Source: an uncultured Gemmiger sp. (lineage in GTDB: Bacteria; Bacillota; Clostridia; Oscillospirales; Ruminococcaceae). From it: a stretch of 64,000 nucleotides of DNA. Of this stretch, positions 7,889 through 15,488 are shown piece by piece. Where the stretch lies: positions 136,729 through 200,728 of the forward strand of contig NZ_CAKTFU010000002.1 in the NCBI RefSeq assembly GCF_934561205.1, read 5' to 3'. Under the pieces are notes generated by a model. It worked only from the letters and a program-made list of their open reading frames with translations. It was not told the DNA's origin and did not search any database. A program made the translations under genes and the position numbers. How positions within the stretch are numbered: the first letter of the stretch is position 1; each line of letters starts with the position of its first letter.

Positions 7889-9187
7889 TCAGGTGTTGAC
7901 GTGCTCCGCTTTGGGATACACCTTAAACATACGGTCGTTGTCGTAATGGATATCTAAGTAGGCTTCCACGCTGTTTTGGGCAGGTACACCCTGCAGGCGG
8001 GCATTGTAGCGTACCAGCGCTGCCGAGCTGACGATCATATCGGCGGCCATAAACAGGCACAGCCCCCAGGTCAGCAGCGTACCGAAGCGGCGGGGCAAAC
8101 GTTCAATACAGGCGGAGATGGGTGGGTACAGAATTTTGAACCACGCGATGGCGGCAAAGCCCCAGAAAAAGCAGTACAGCAAATTGATGCGCCCGCCCAG
8201 GTTGAACGGAATGGCGCTGTAATCCCAGAACACGGCGCCGAAAACCACCTCGGTAAAAACGCTGCAAAGGTATTCGTAAGCGCCGCCCAGCAGGGTACCC
8301 GCCGCAAACAGCCAGCTGGCGGGCTTATCCTTATAGCGGTACAAAAGCTGAGTGACCAGCGCAATGGCCAGACCCCACACGATGGAAAACGGCCCCCAGA
8401 CCACGCTGGAACGGCTCATCCAGTAACCGGCGGTGATGCGGCAGAAGATGGTCTCGGTGATATCGCCCAGAAACGCGCCCACAAAAAACAGCAGAATGAT
8501 CTTGTACGGGCTGCAGCCCTTGGCAAAGGCGGTGCTTTTCTGCCGCTGAACATGGCGAAAGCTCAGTGCGGGGTGCGCACCCGCCATACGGCTTTCGACC
8601 TTGTCCAAAATCCACATGCCCGCGTTGACGGTCAGGTTGGCAAGGTCGCTTTCGATGCGACGGCCGGCTTTCCAGCGGTATTGCAGACCGCACATGGCCA
8701 GCAAGGTGCCCACCGCATCGATCGCCAGCAGCACCAGCAGCACCCATAGGGTGACGACGGCCGCACCGCGCGGCAGCAGCCCGAACAGGCGCAGCAGCAG
8801 CGGGTTGCCCCATTTCAGCGTGATAACGCTTAAAATGCCCCAAAAGACGGAAACGCCAAGGCAGACGTAACCGTCCAGGTTGAAGGGCATGTCGCTGTAA
8901 TCCCACCAGCGTGTCTTACTGGCGTATTCCAGAATATGTCCGGCGATCCACTCAATGACGGTGGCGTACACGGCACCGAACACAAGGCTGAAAAACCACC
9001 CGCCGCGCAGATCGTGCAGGGCAAAGGTGACCAGCAAACCGCCGATGCCGTACAAAATGCACAAGGGGCCGTTGAGAACGCCGCGATCCTGATATTTGCG
9101 GTGTACAACCGCTGTGTACAGAACCTCGCCCAGCCAGCCTAAAAAGGAGTAGGCAAAAAACAGAAATACGACCGAATAAACGTCCAT
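7889..9187 (-). CDS. CmpB-family membrane protein (putative ABC transporter permease, PF06541), duplicated
   Basis: A 432-residue integral membrane protein made of two related halves. Each carries the pattern FLGWLGE/FLGDITE, GPFSIVWG or GPLCILYG, then E-W/YxxS..FxxVFGA-x-WDYS near the half's end (residues about 15-105 and 240-330). This matches the CmpB family (PF06541), annotated as putative ABC permeases but with no proven transport role. RBS AAGGAGA before ATG 9187. It is the first gene of a run with the BMP-like protein, phosphoesterase and gpsA. Confidence 0.8.
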   Translation of the reverse strand: MDVYSVVFLFFAYSFLGWLGEVLYTAVVHRKYQDRGVLNGPLCILYGIGGLLVTFALHDLRGGWFFSLVFGAVYATVIEWIAGHILEYASKTRWWDYSDMPFNLDGYVCLGVSVFWGILSVITLKWGNPLLLRLFGLLPRGAAVVTLWVLLVLLAIDAVGTLLAMCGLQYRWKAGRRIESDLANLTVNAGMWILDKVESRMAGAHPALSFRHVQRQKSTAFAKGCSPYKIILLFFVGAFLGDITETIFCRITAGYWMSRSSVVWGPFSIVWGLAIALVTQLLYRYKDKPASWLFAAGTLLGGAYEYLCSVFTEVVFGAVFWDYSAIPFNLGGRINLLYCFFWGFAAIAWFKILYPPISACIERLPRRFGTLLTWGLCLFMAADMIVSSAALVRYNARLQGVPAQNSVEAYLDIHYDNDRMFKVYPKAEHVNT

Positions 9188-9330
9188 ACGATTCTCCTTG
9201 GGGGCAATACCGCCGGATGCGCGGTGCTGCCTTTGACATCATGGCGCAGACCCGTGTGGGAACATGCGCGGGTAAAAACGGGGTATCTTTCTAGTATAGC
9301 AGAAACAGCACTGTCAGGCAAGCGTGGCAG

Positions 9331-9948
9331 TCAGACACCGCGCGCCTGCTTGCTGAAAACGCAGCCGCAGTAATCCTGCCGGTACAGGCCGTACTCGTCA
9401 CTGAGCTGCAAGCTGCGCTTGTAGCCGTCCTTTTTGCGGAACTCGCTGGGCAGATACGGCACACCGTACTGCCTGCCCAATTCGGCGCCGATGGTATTCA
9501 GCCGCACGGGGTCCTTCATTGGGGAGATGGAAAGGGTTGAGCAGTACCAGTCAAAGCCGTTTTCGGCGGCGTAGCGCGCTGCCTGTTCCAGCCGCAGGCG
9601 GTAGCAGACGGTGCAGCGCTCCCCTTTTTCCGGCTCCTGCTCCAGCCCCTTTACGGCTGTATAGAATTCCTGCGGGTCGTAGGGCAGTTCGACCACAGGG
9701 CATAAGTACCCCGCCTGTGCTACAAAGCGCTCTAACTCCTGCTCACGGCGGTGATACTCCTGCGGGGGGTAGATGTTGGGGTTGTAGTACAAAACGGTTA
9801 CGGAAAAATGCTCGATAAGACGTTCCAATGTGGCGCTGGAGCAGGGCGCGCAGCAGGCGTGCAGCAGCAAGCGCGGCTTGGGCTGCGCGGGGTCAAGCGC
9901 ACGGATGGCCTTTTCCATTTCCAACTGGTAATTGATGCGGTTCGGCAT
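9331..9948 (-). CDS. queH: Epoxyqueuosine reductase QueH
   Basis: Performs the last step of queuosine tRNA modification, reducing epoxyqueuosine to queuosine; QueH is the non-homologous replacement for QueG. The 205-residue protein has the adjacent-cysteine motif HACCAPCSS near residues 30-38, the YYNPNIYPPQEY segment, a GERCTVCYRLRL motif near 108-119 and a C-terminal YCGCVFS. These cysteines bind the iron-sulfur cluster and a mononuclear iron. RBS AAGGAAG before ATG 9948. It stands alone on the minus strand, 89 bases after the mazF stop region. Confidence 0.93.
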   Translation of the reverse strand: MPNRINYQLEMEKAIRALDPAQPKPRLLLHACCAPCSSATLERLIEHFSVTVLYYNPNIYPPQEYHRREQELERFVAQAGYLCPVVELPYDPQEFYTAVKGLEQEPEKGERCTVCYRLRLEQAARYAAENGFDWYCSTLSISPMKDPVRLNTIGAELGRQYGVPYLPSEFRKKDGYKRSLQLSDEYGLYRQDYCGCVFSKQARGV

Positions 9949-10037
9949 AAGAACTTCCTTTTTTCAGAATTGTTCGGTTCTGCCTTAATTATGCACTTTA
10001 CCGCGGTAAAATGCAAGGGCAATATCCTACAAGGGCT

Positions 10038-10415
10038 TTAGAAATATCCGCTGTCTTTGTGTATAGCCTGTGCATCCAGCCCCATCGAAACGCCCAACGC
10101 TTCGTCCACGCGGCGCATATCCTCCGGCGAGATACGCCCGGCACGCTCGCGCAGGCGGCGCTTGTCCAGGGTGCGTATCTGCTCGGTCAGAATGATGCTG
10201 TCCTTGGCAAGGCCGCAGCGGTCAGCCCGCACACTGATATGCGTGGGCAGGCGGTTCTTGTCCTGGCGGCTGGTGATGGCGGCGGCGATCACGGTGGGGC
10301 TGTGGCGGTTGCCGACCTCGTTCTGGATGATAAGTACCGGCCGTATGCCGCCCTGCTCGGAACCGACCACCGGGCTGAGGTCGGCGTAAAAAACTTCTCC
10401 GCGGTGAACTTCCAT
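10038..10415 (-). CDS. ndoA: MazF/EndoA-type mRNA interferase
   Basis: A 125-residue PemK/MazF-fold endoribonuclease. It begins MEVHRGEVFYADLSPVVGSEQGG, with the conserved GxEQGGxRPVLIIQN loop at about 19-34 and ITSR..K near 48-53, as in Bacillus EndoA. Such enzymes cleave mRNA at short sites and act as toxins. No MazE/EndoAI antitoxin gene is present in the 52 bases upstream or in the downstream gap, unlike the Bacillus order acpS-alr-ndoAI-ndoA. RBS GGAGG, a -10-like TATACT just upstream, and the acpS neighbour support a chromosomal lineage. The cognate antitoxin may be elsewhere. Confidence 0.9.
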   Translation of the reverse strand: MEVHRGEVFYADLSPVVGSEQGGIRPVLIIQNEVGNRHSPTVIAAAITSRQDKNRLPTHISVRADRCGLAKDSIILTEQIRTLDKRRLRERAGRISPEDMRRVDEALGVSMGLDAQAIHKDSGYF

Positions 10416-10467
10416 AACAAAAGCCTCCTCTCGCTTACAACTCTAGTATAAGCAAGAGAAGGCGCGT

Positions 10468-10860
10468 TTAATCGCAGGTTCCTGCAGAAGTTTGCTCTAA
10501 AATTACATAGGCGGCGGCAAGGCCGCTTTCGTGGGTAAGGCTGAGGTGTGCCGTCAGACCGTTTTGCGCGATAAAGTGCGCAGCAGTGCCCGAAAAAGCA
10601 AAATACGGTGCACCGCTTGTTTTGCGCAGCACGGCCAAATCTTTGAGTGCAAATCCCCCAAGGCCGGTCCCCACCGCCTTGAGAAAGGCCTCCTTGGCGG
10701 CAAAGGCGGCAGCGGCGGATTCGGCGCGGTGCCTGGGCGGCAGAGCCTGCAAAAGAGCCTGCTCCTGCGGGGCAAACACATGGGCGACAAACGTCGGCTT
10801 TTGCAGGCTTTTTTCGATGCGTTCCACGGCGCACAAATCAATGCCGATGCCAAAAATCAT
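10468..10860 (-). CDS. acpS: Holo-[acyl-carrier-protein] synthase
   Basis: Transfers phosphopantetheine from CoA to the acyl carrier protein. The 130-residue protein starts MIFGIGIDLCAVERIEK, with the Mg-binding Asp in GIDL at residues 6-9, and carries the FAAKEAFLKAVGTGL motif near residues 53-67. Length is typical. Its ATG overlaps the cca stop by four bases, so acpS and cca are likely cotranscribed, with the mazF-type gene 52 bases downstream. Confidence 0.95.
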   Translation of the reverse strand: MIFGIGIDLCAVERIEKSLQKPTFVAHVFAPQEQALLQALPPRHRAESAAAAFAAKEAFLKAVGTGLGGFALKDLAVLRKTSGAPYFAFSGTAAHFIAQNGLTAHLSLTHESGLAAAYVILEQTSAGTCD

Positions 10861-12230
10861 CGCGTACCCCCTGCTTGTGTGCGTACAGCCTGCAAAAGCG
10901 CCTCGCGCTCGTTGGGCAGATGCCCGTCCATAACTTCTTTTAATAAGGTGTTCAGCGTTTCGCCAACGGCCGGCCCGGCGGGCATACCGGCTTGCATTAA
11001 ATCCCCGCCGTTTACCGCAAGCTGCCGTATGGTATAGCAGCCGCTTTTGGAAAGCTGCAGCATACGCTGTTCAAAAATCTGCACGTCCGAACGCCTTTTT
11101 TTTACATCCGGCGTGTGGGCGTGGGCGTCCAGGTCGGCGTATTTCAAGGCACAGAGGCGGCGCAAGAACTCGGCACCGTAGCGGTTCAGCCAGCGCAGAA
11201 TTTCGGGGTCGGCGGTGGGCAGCGGCGCATCGTGTATCGCTACCAGCCCGGTGACACCCTCTATCAGGTAGGTGGGGGCTTTCAGGCGGCGCAGTATCGT
11301 GCGGGCCATAAGGCCGCCGCGTTGGTTATGCCCGCGAAAATGTGCGGCACCGTCTGCGTCCACGCTGCGGCACAGCGGCTTGGCAATGTCGTGCAAAAAG
11401 GCGGCCCAGCACAAAATGCGGGCACCGCGGGTGTCCTGCCCGCGGGTATCCAACGCCTGTACTGCCAGGGCAGAGTGCTGCCAGACATCGCAGCAATGCC
11501 ATTTTCCGGGCTGCGTGCAGCCGATGCAGGGCAGGATCTCCGGCACGGCCCCGGCTAAAATTTCACCGTACTGCGCCAAAACCTTGCCTGCACAAGGGGC
11601 GCTTAACAGGCCGTCGATTTCGGTATACAGTCGCTCGGCGCTGACGGTTTGCAGGGTATCCCGCGCTGCCAGTGCAGCGGCGGCGGTGGCGGGGTCCAAC
11701 ACAAAATCCAACCGTGCGGCAAAGCGCAGGGCGCGCAAAATGCGCAGCGCGTCCTCGGCAAAGCGGGCGTTCGGGTCGCCCACACAGCGAATGATACGGT
11801 TGTTCAGGTCAGTCTGCCCGCCGTATAGATCGACCACTTCCCCGCCGGGCGCGTAGGCCATGGCGTTGATGGTAAAGTCCCGCCGGGCCAAATCCAGGGA
11901 AAGCTCGTCCACAAACTGCACCTTTTCGGGGTGGCGGTGGTCGCGGTAGTCGCCGTCCAGCCGGTAGGTGGTCATTTCGTAGGGCTTGCCATGCAGCACG
12001 ACTGCCACGGTGCCGTGCTTTTCGCCGGTCAAAATCAACTGCTTATCGGCAAAAAGGCGGCGCATTTCCTCCGGCTTGGCAGAGGTGCAGATGTCCCAGT
12101 CGCCGGGGGTGCGGCCCAAAAGGCTGTCCCGCACACAGCCGCCCACAACATAGGCGGTATGCCCGGCATTGCGCAGCGTTTGCAGCAGGCGGACGGCGTC
12201 CCGCGGGATGTACACAGGGTAGCGGTTCAT
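10857..12230 (-). CDS. cca: CCA tRNA nucleotidyltransferase
   Basis: Adds or repairs the 3' CCA end of tRNAs. The 457-residue protein has the class II nucleotidyltransferase head: AYVVGGCVRDSLLG near 26-39, GDWDICTSAKP with the two metal-binding Asp, and the RRDFTINAMAY motif near 117. Poly(A) polymerase-type head and RNA-binding regions follow, then an HD-type segment (FLHDIAKP near 268). The C-terminal HD domain is common in this family. ATG 12230 overlaps nothing upstream; the gene ends overlapping acpS. Confidence 0.94.
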   Translation of the reverse strand: MNRYPVYIPRDAVRLLQTLRNAGHTAYVVGGCVRDSLLGRTPGDWDICTSAKPEEMRRLFADKQLILTGEKHGTVAVVLHGKPYEMTTYRLDGDYRDHRHPEKVQFVDELSLDLARRDFTINAMAYAPGGEVVDLYGGQTDLNNRIIRCVGDPNARFAEDALRILRALRFAARLDFVLDPATAAAALAARDTLQTVSAERLYTEIDGLLSAPCAGKVLAQYGEILAGAVPEILPCIGCTQPGKWHCCDVWQHSALAVQALDTRGQDTRGARILCWAAFLHDIAKPLCRSVDADGAAHFRGHNQRGGLMARTILRRLKAPTYLIEGVTGLVAIHDAPLPTADPEILRWLNRYGAEFLRRLCALKYADLDAHAHTPDVKKRRSDVQIFEQRMLQLSKSGCYTIRQLAVNGGDLMQAGMPAGPAVGETLNTLLKEVMDGHLPNEREALLQAVRTQAGGTR

Positions 12231-12264
12231 TCTGCACCTCCTTTGTCAAAGTTTTGGGGTAGGA

Positions 12265-12654
12265 TTATCGGATCTGCCACTGTTGGGCAAGATCGACTAC
12301 ACAGGCTACGCAGTCGGCTTCCTCTTTGCGCAGGACCTCGATTTTTTCCTTGGCCTTTTCGGGGTCGGCCATCCAGGTCAGGATAAAGAAATTCTCGGCG
12401 GGGACTTCATAGTAGACCCAGGCGCCGTCGGCACGCAGCAAATCGGGCAGGTGATCCAGCTCACTGTCCAAAAGGCCCTGGCCTTCCTCGCCGTAAATCA
12501 TTTCGGGGCCGACCTGCAGAGAGTCGATCACATGGATGCTGCTGTTGATATAAGTGTCGCGGTCTACGGATTTGTCAGTGCCCTCCCAGGCGGAGGCGAA
12601 CGCCTTTACCAGCAGTTCGCGGACTTCCAGTTTGCTGTCACCAAGTTGATACAT
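12265..12654 (-). CDS. Hypothetical protein (129 aa)
   Basis: I do not recognise this family. The product is acidic and soluble, with no signal peptide or membrane segment. It starts MYQLGDSKLEVRELL, has a central ELDHLPDLLRADGAWVYYEV segment, and ends with VACVVDLAQQWQ. ATG 12654 is chosen because GAGGGAAAA lies upstream and the in-frame 16-residue extension has no ribosome site. It is 34 bases upstream of cca on the same strand, so it may share its transcript. Confidence 0.7.
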   Translation of the reverse strand: MYQLGDSKLEVRELLVKAFASAWEGTDKSVDRDTYINSSIHVIDSLQVGPEMIYGEEGQGLLDSELDHLPDLLRADGAWVYYEVPAENFFILTWMADPEKAKEKIEVLRKEEADCVACVVDLAQQWQIR

Positions 12655-12738
12655 AGTACATTTTCCCTCTTTACATAGATAGTTTACTTCAGTATAGCAC
12701 ATTTTTAAGGAAGATGGTATGATTATTTTGAAAAAAGC

Positions 12739-12769
12739 TTGACCTTCCAGTGGCTGGAGGGTGTACAGT
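12739..12769 (+). promoter_or_regulatory. MerR-type promoter with 19-bp spacer and dyad operator
   Basis: TTGACC at 12739-12744 and TACAGT at 12764-12769 are separated by 19 bp, the long spacer typical of MerR-activated promoters. Within the spacer lies a dyad (ACCTTCCAG, TGG, CTGGAGGGT; one mismatch) at 12742-12762. The next gene is a MerR regulator, so autoregulation is likely. Confidence 0.8.
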
Positions 12770-12794
12770 GAAGCTGTAAGGAGGTGCCTGCACT

Positions 12795-13679
12795 ATGAAT
12801 ATCAAACAAGCAGCACAAAAATCCGGCATTTCGGAACGGAACATCCGCTATTATGAGCAAGCGGGGCTGATTACCCCCGCCCGAAACCCGGAGAACGACT
12901 ACCGCCAATACACCGAAGAAAACATGCGCACCCTGAAACTGATCCGCATTTTGCGCAGTGTGGATATGCCCGTGGAGGATATCCGCGACGTTCTGCAGGG
13001 CAAGACCGCGCTGGCAGATGCGGCGCTGGCGCAAAAGCAGCGTCTGCAAAATCGCATGGAGACCTTAAAAGCTGCCGCCGATTTTTGCGGCGAGCTGAAC
13101 GAAAACTGCTGCAGCGCCGATGCGCTGGATGTGGATGCCTGCCTGACCCGGATGGAAGCCCCTGCCCAAGCGGGCTGGTTTACCGGCTGGGTGCAGGATT
13201 ACGCCAAGGTGGCGTCCGCGCTTGCCAAGGAACAGTTTTCCTTTACGCCGGACAGCGAGGTGCGCACACCGCAGCAGGTCAGCGCGGCGCTGTTTGCCTA
13301 TGCCGAGCAGCAGAATCTGGATATTGTCATCACGCACGAAAGTATGACCCCGCGCTTTACCCTGAACGGCGCCGAGTACACGGCGCGGGTGGTCTACACC
13401 CCCGTGATGCGGGTGCCTACGGCGCATATATCCTGCCAAATGGTGGGCGCAAGCGAGGCGGACGCCGCCGTGCCTGCCCCCCGCCGCTGTTTGCAGCGCA
13501 GCCTGCACAAGGCACTGCCCGGAATTTTGCTGCTTTTGGTGATTGGGTTGCGGTTGGGTTCGCAGGGAATGCTGAACTCTGCCGACGGCTGGATTTTGCT
13601 GGGTGGCTTTGCCGCCGTGGCAATCGCCAAGAGTGTGTACGATTTTTACTGGTTGTACAACCACAACGACAAACGCTAA
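12795..13679 (+). CDS. MerR-family regulator with C-terminal membrane segments
   Basis: A 294-residue protein. Residues 1-70 form a MerR winged helix (MNIKQAAQKSGISERNIRYYEQAGLITP), followed by a coiled-coil linker around 75-100 and a sensor region. Near the C-terminus (about 240-292) are two hydrophobic stretches, LPGILLLLVIGLRLG and WILLGGFAAVAIA, so it is probably membrane-anchored, unusual for a DNA-binding regulator. RBS AAGGAGGT precedes ATG 12795. The effector is unknown. Its own promoter carries the MerR-type spacer, which suggests it activates or represses itself. Confidence 0.86.
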   Translation: MNIKQAAQKSGISERNIRYYEQAGLITPARNPENDYRQYTEENMRTLKLIRILRSVDMPVEDIRDVLQGKTALADAALAQKQRLQNRMETLKAAADFCGELNENCCSADALDVDACLTRMEAPAQAGWFTGWVQDYAKVASALAKEQFSFTPDSEVRTPQQVSAALFAYAEQQNLDIVITHESMTPRFTLNGAEYTARVVYTPVMRVPTAHISCQMVGASEADAAVPAPRRCLQRSLHKALPGILLLLVIGLRLGSQGMLNSADGWILLGGFAAVAIAKSVYDFYWLYNHNDKR

Positions 13680-13689
13680 TAAATAAACA

Positions 13690-13718
13690 TTGACAAACCT
13701 ACGACAAAATGCGACAAT
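13690..13718 (+). promoter_or_regulatory. Likely sigma-A promoter for galT
   Basis: TTGACA at 13690-13695, a 17-bp spacer and GACAAT at 13713-13718, with the galT start 134 bases downstream. The match is good at -35 and fair at -10. The 134-base leader holds no ORF or clear terminator that I can see. Confidence 0.6.
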
Positions 13719-13852
13719 AGCAGTAACAAAGGCATTATATGCGGTGGTCTAAAACTGCAAAAGTTTGGCACACTATGCTATGGAAAACAATGAGGTTTTG
13801 CGGTATGGTTAAGACAACACATACAACTACTCACCGTTATAGGAGGCTACTT

Positions 13853-15421
13853 ATGGATGTTACTGCATTGACCCCGGAACAGCGTGATGCCCGCCTGGCG
13901 TTGGACGTAGAACGCTTGCTGCGTTTTGGCCGCAAGCACAAGCTCATCAAGGAGCTGGATGAGATCGTGGCGCGCAATACGCTGCTGGACCTGCTGGCTC
14001 TGCCCGCACCCAGTGAGGAAAAGCTGCCCAAGGAAAACCCCGAAACCCCGGCCGCCCTGCTGGACGAGATGGTCGAGCTTTCTGCGCAAAAGGGACTTTT
14101 GGACGGCAGCGTGGATCAGTACCGCATCAACTTTGAGACCCGCCTGATGGGTGCCCTGATGCCGCGCGAGAGCGAGGTCTGCAAAAAGTTTAAGAAGCTG
14201 TACGACAAAAAGGGCGCCAAGGCGGCTACCGACTGGTTCTATGACCTGTGCGTAGTGACCAACTATATCCGCACGGCGCAGATCGCCAAAAACATCCAGT
14301 GGAACACCGATACCCCCTACGGCGAGCTGGAGATCACCATCAACCTGACCAAGCCCGAAAAAGACCCCAAGACCATTGCGCTGGAGCGTCTGCAGCCCAA
14401 GAGTGGTTACCCTGCCTGCATGCTGTGCAAGGAAAACATCGGCTACGCCGGGCGTATCAACTTCCCTGCCCGCCAGACCCACCGCATTGTGCCTGTCAAT
14501 CTGGCAGGCCAGCAGTTCTATTTGCAGTACAGCCCCTACGCTTACTTCCACGAGCATTGCATTATGCTGCATGAAAGCCACAAGCCCATGGAGATGGATC
14601 GCCAGACGCTGGCAGAAATCTTTGACTTTGTGGCGCAGTTCCCCCACTACACCTGCGGCTCCAACGCAGACCTGCCCATTGTCGGCGGCAGCATCCTGAG
14701 CCACAGCCACTTCCAGGGCGGTCGGTATGTATTCCCCATGCAGAAGGCCGACGTCGCCGTGCCTATGACCGATGTGCGTTACCCCGGTGTGCGCGCCGGT
14801 ATCCTGAACTGGCCGGTTTCCGCGGTGCGTCTGGTGGGCCGCAGCAGCCAGCAACTGCAGAATGTTGCCAACAACATCCTGACCGCATGGCGCAACTACA
14901 GCGACGAGAGCGTGGGCATCCTTGCCCGCACCGGCGACACCCCCCACAACACCGTGACACCCATCCTGCATTATGACGAGAAGGACGGCTTTATTCTGGA
15001 CCTGGCGCTGCGCAACAACCGCACCAGCGAGGAATTTCCCGACGGTATCTTCCACCCGCACAAGGAATACCACAATATCAAGAAAGAAAACATCGGCCTG
15101 ATCGAGGTCATGGGTCTGGCGATCCTGCCCGCACGCCTCAAGACCCAGGGCGCGGAGATTGCCGATATCCTGTGCGGCAAGGCCGCCAACACCAGCCGCA
15201 GCGAAGGCTCGGATCTGGCAGTTCACGCCGACTGGATCGACAGCCTGATCGCCAAGTACGGCACCGCTCTGTCCGAGAGCGAGGCCAACAAGGTCGTCAA
15301 GGAGGAAATCGGCGTTGTGTTCAGCCACGTTTTGGAGAATGCCGGTGTCTTTAAGCAGGACAAGGACGGTCAGGAAGCCTTTGTACGCTTTATGAACAGC
15401 GTCGGCTTTAAGAAAGCCTGA
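13853..15421 (+). CDS. galT: UDP-glucose--hexose-1-phosphate uridylyltransferase (class II GalT)
   Basis: Leloir-pathway enzyme that exchanges galactose 1-phosphate with UDP-glucose. The 522-residue length and the Firmicutes type (class II, unlike E. coli GalT) fit. Visible motifs: CMLCKENIGYAGR near 188-200, PYAYFHEHCIMLHESHKPM near 225-243, and the SHSHFQGGRYVFPM active-site segment near 283-296. ATG 13853 is preceded by GGAGGCTACTT. No galK or galE is adjacent. A bidirectional terminator separates it from the convergent FkbH-like gene. Confidence 0.95.
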   Translation: MDVTALTPEQRDARLALDVERLLRFGRKHKLIKELDEIVARNTLLDLLALPAPSEEKLPKENPETPAALLDEMVELSAQKGLLDGSVDQYRINFETRLMGALMPRESEVCKKFKKLYDKKGAKAATDWFYDLCVVTNYIRTAQIAKNIQWNTDTPYGELEITINLTKPEKDPKTIALERLQPKSGYPACMLCKENIGYAGRINFPARQTHRIVPVNLAGQQFYLQYSPYAYFHEHCIMLHESHKPMEMDRQTLAEIFDFVAQFPHYTCGSNADLPIVGGSILSHSHFQGGRYVFPMQKADVAVPMTDVRYPGVRAGILNWPVSAVRLVGRSSQQLQNVANNILTAWRNYSDESVGILARTGDTPHNTVTPILHYDEKDGFILDLALRNNRTSEEFPDGIFHPHKEYHNIKKENIGLIEVMGLAILPARLKTQGAEIADILCGKAANTSRSEGSDLAVHADWIDSLIAKYGTALSESEANKVVKEEIGVVFSHVLENAGVFKQDKDGQEAFVRFMNSVGFKKA

Positions 15422-15437
15422 ACCGCATAACACAAAA

Positions 15438-15471
15438 AACCGCCCTGCCGCATTTTTGCGGCAGGGCGGTT
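15438..15471. terminator. Bidirectional terminator between galT and the FkbH-like gene
   Basis: Perfect 15-bp stem (AACCGCCCTGCCGCA and complement) with a TTTT loop, A-rich before and T-rich after, positioned between convergent stops at 15421 and 15489. Confidence 0.92.
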
Positions 15472-15488
15472 GCTGTTTTATCGGGGCT

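Noticed and set aside
13747..13790. Sigma-54-like TGGCAC...GCT before galT
   Set aside because: The GG to GC spacing is 8 rather than 10 bases, and no bacterial enhancer-binding regulator is nearby. The TTGACA/GACAAT promoter upstream is better.
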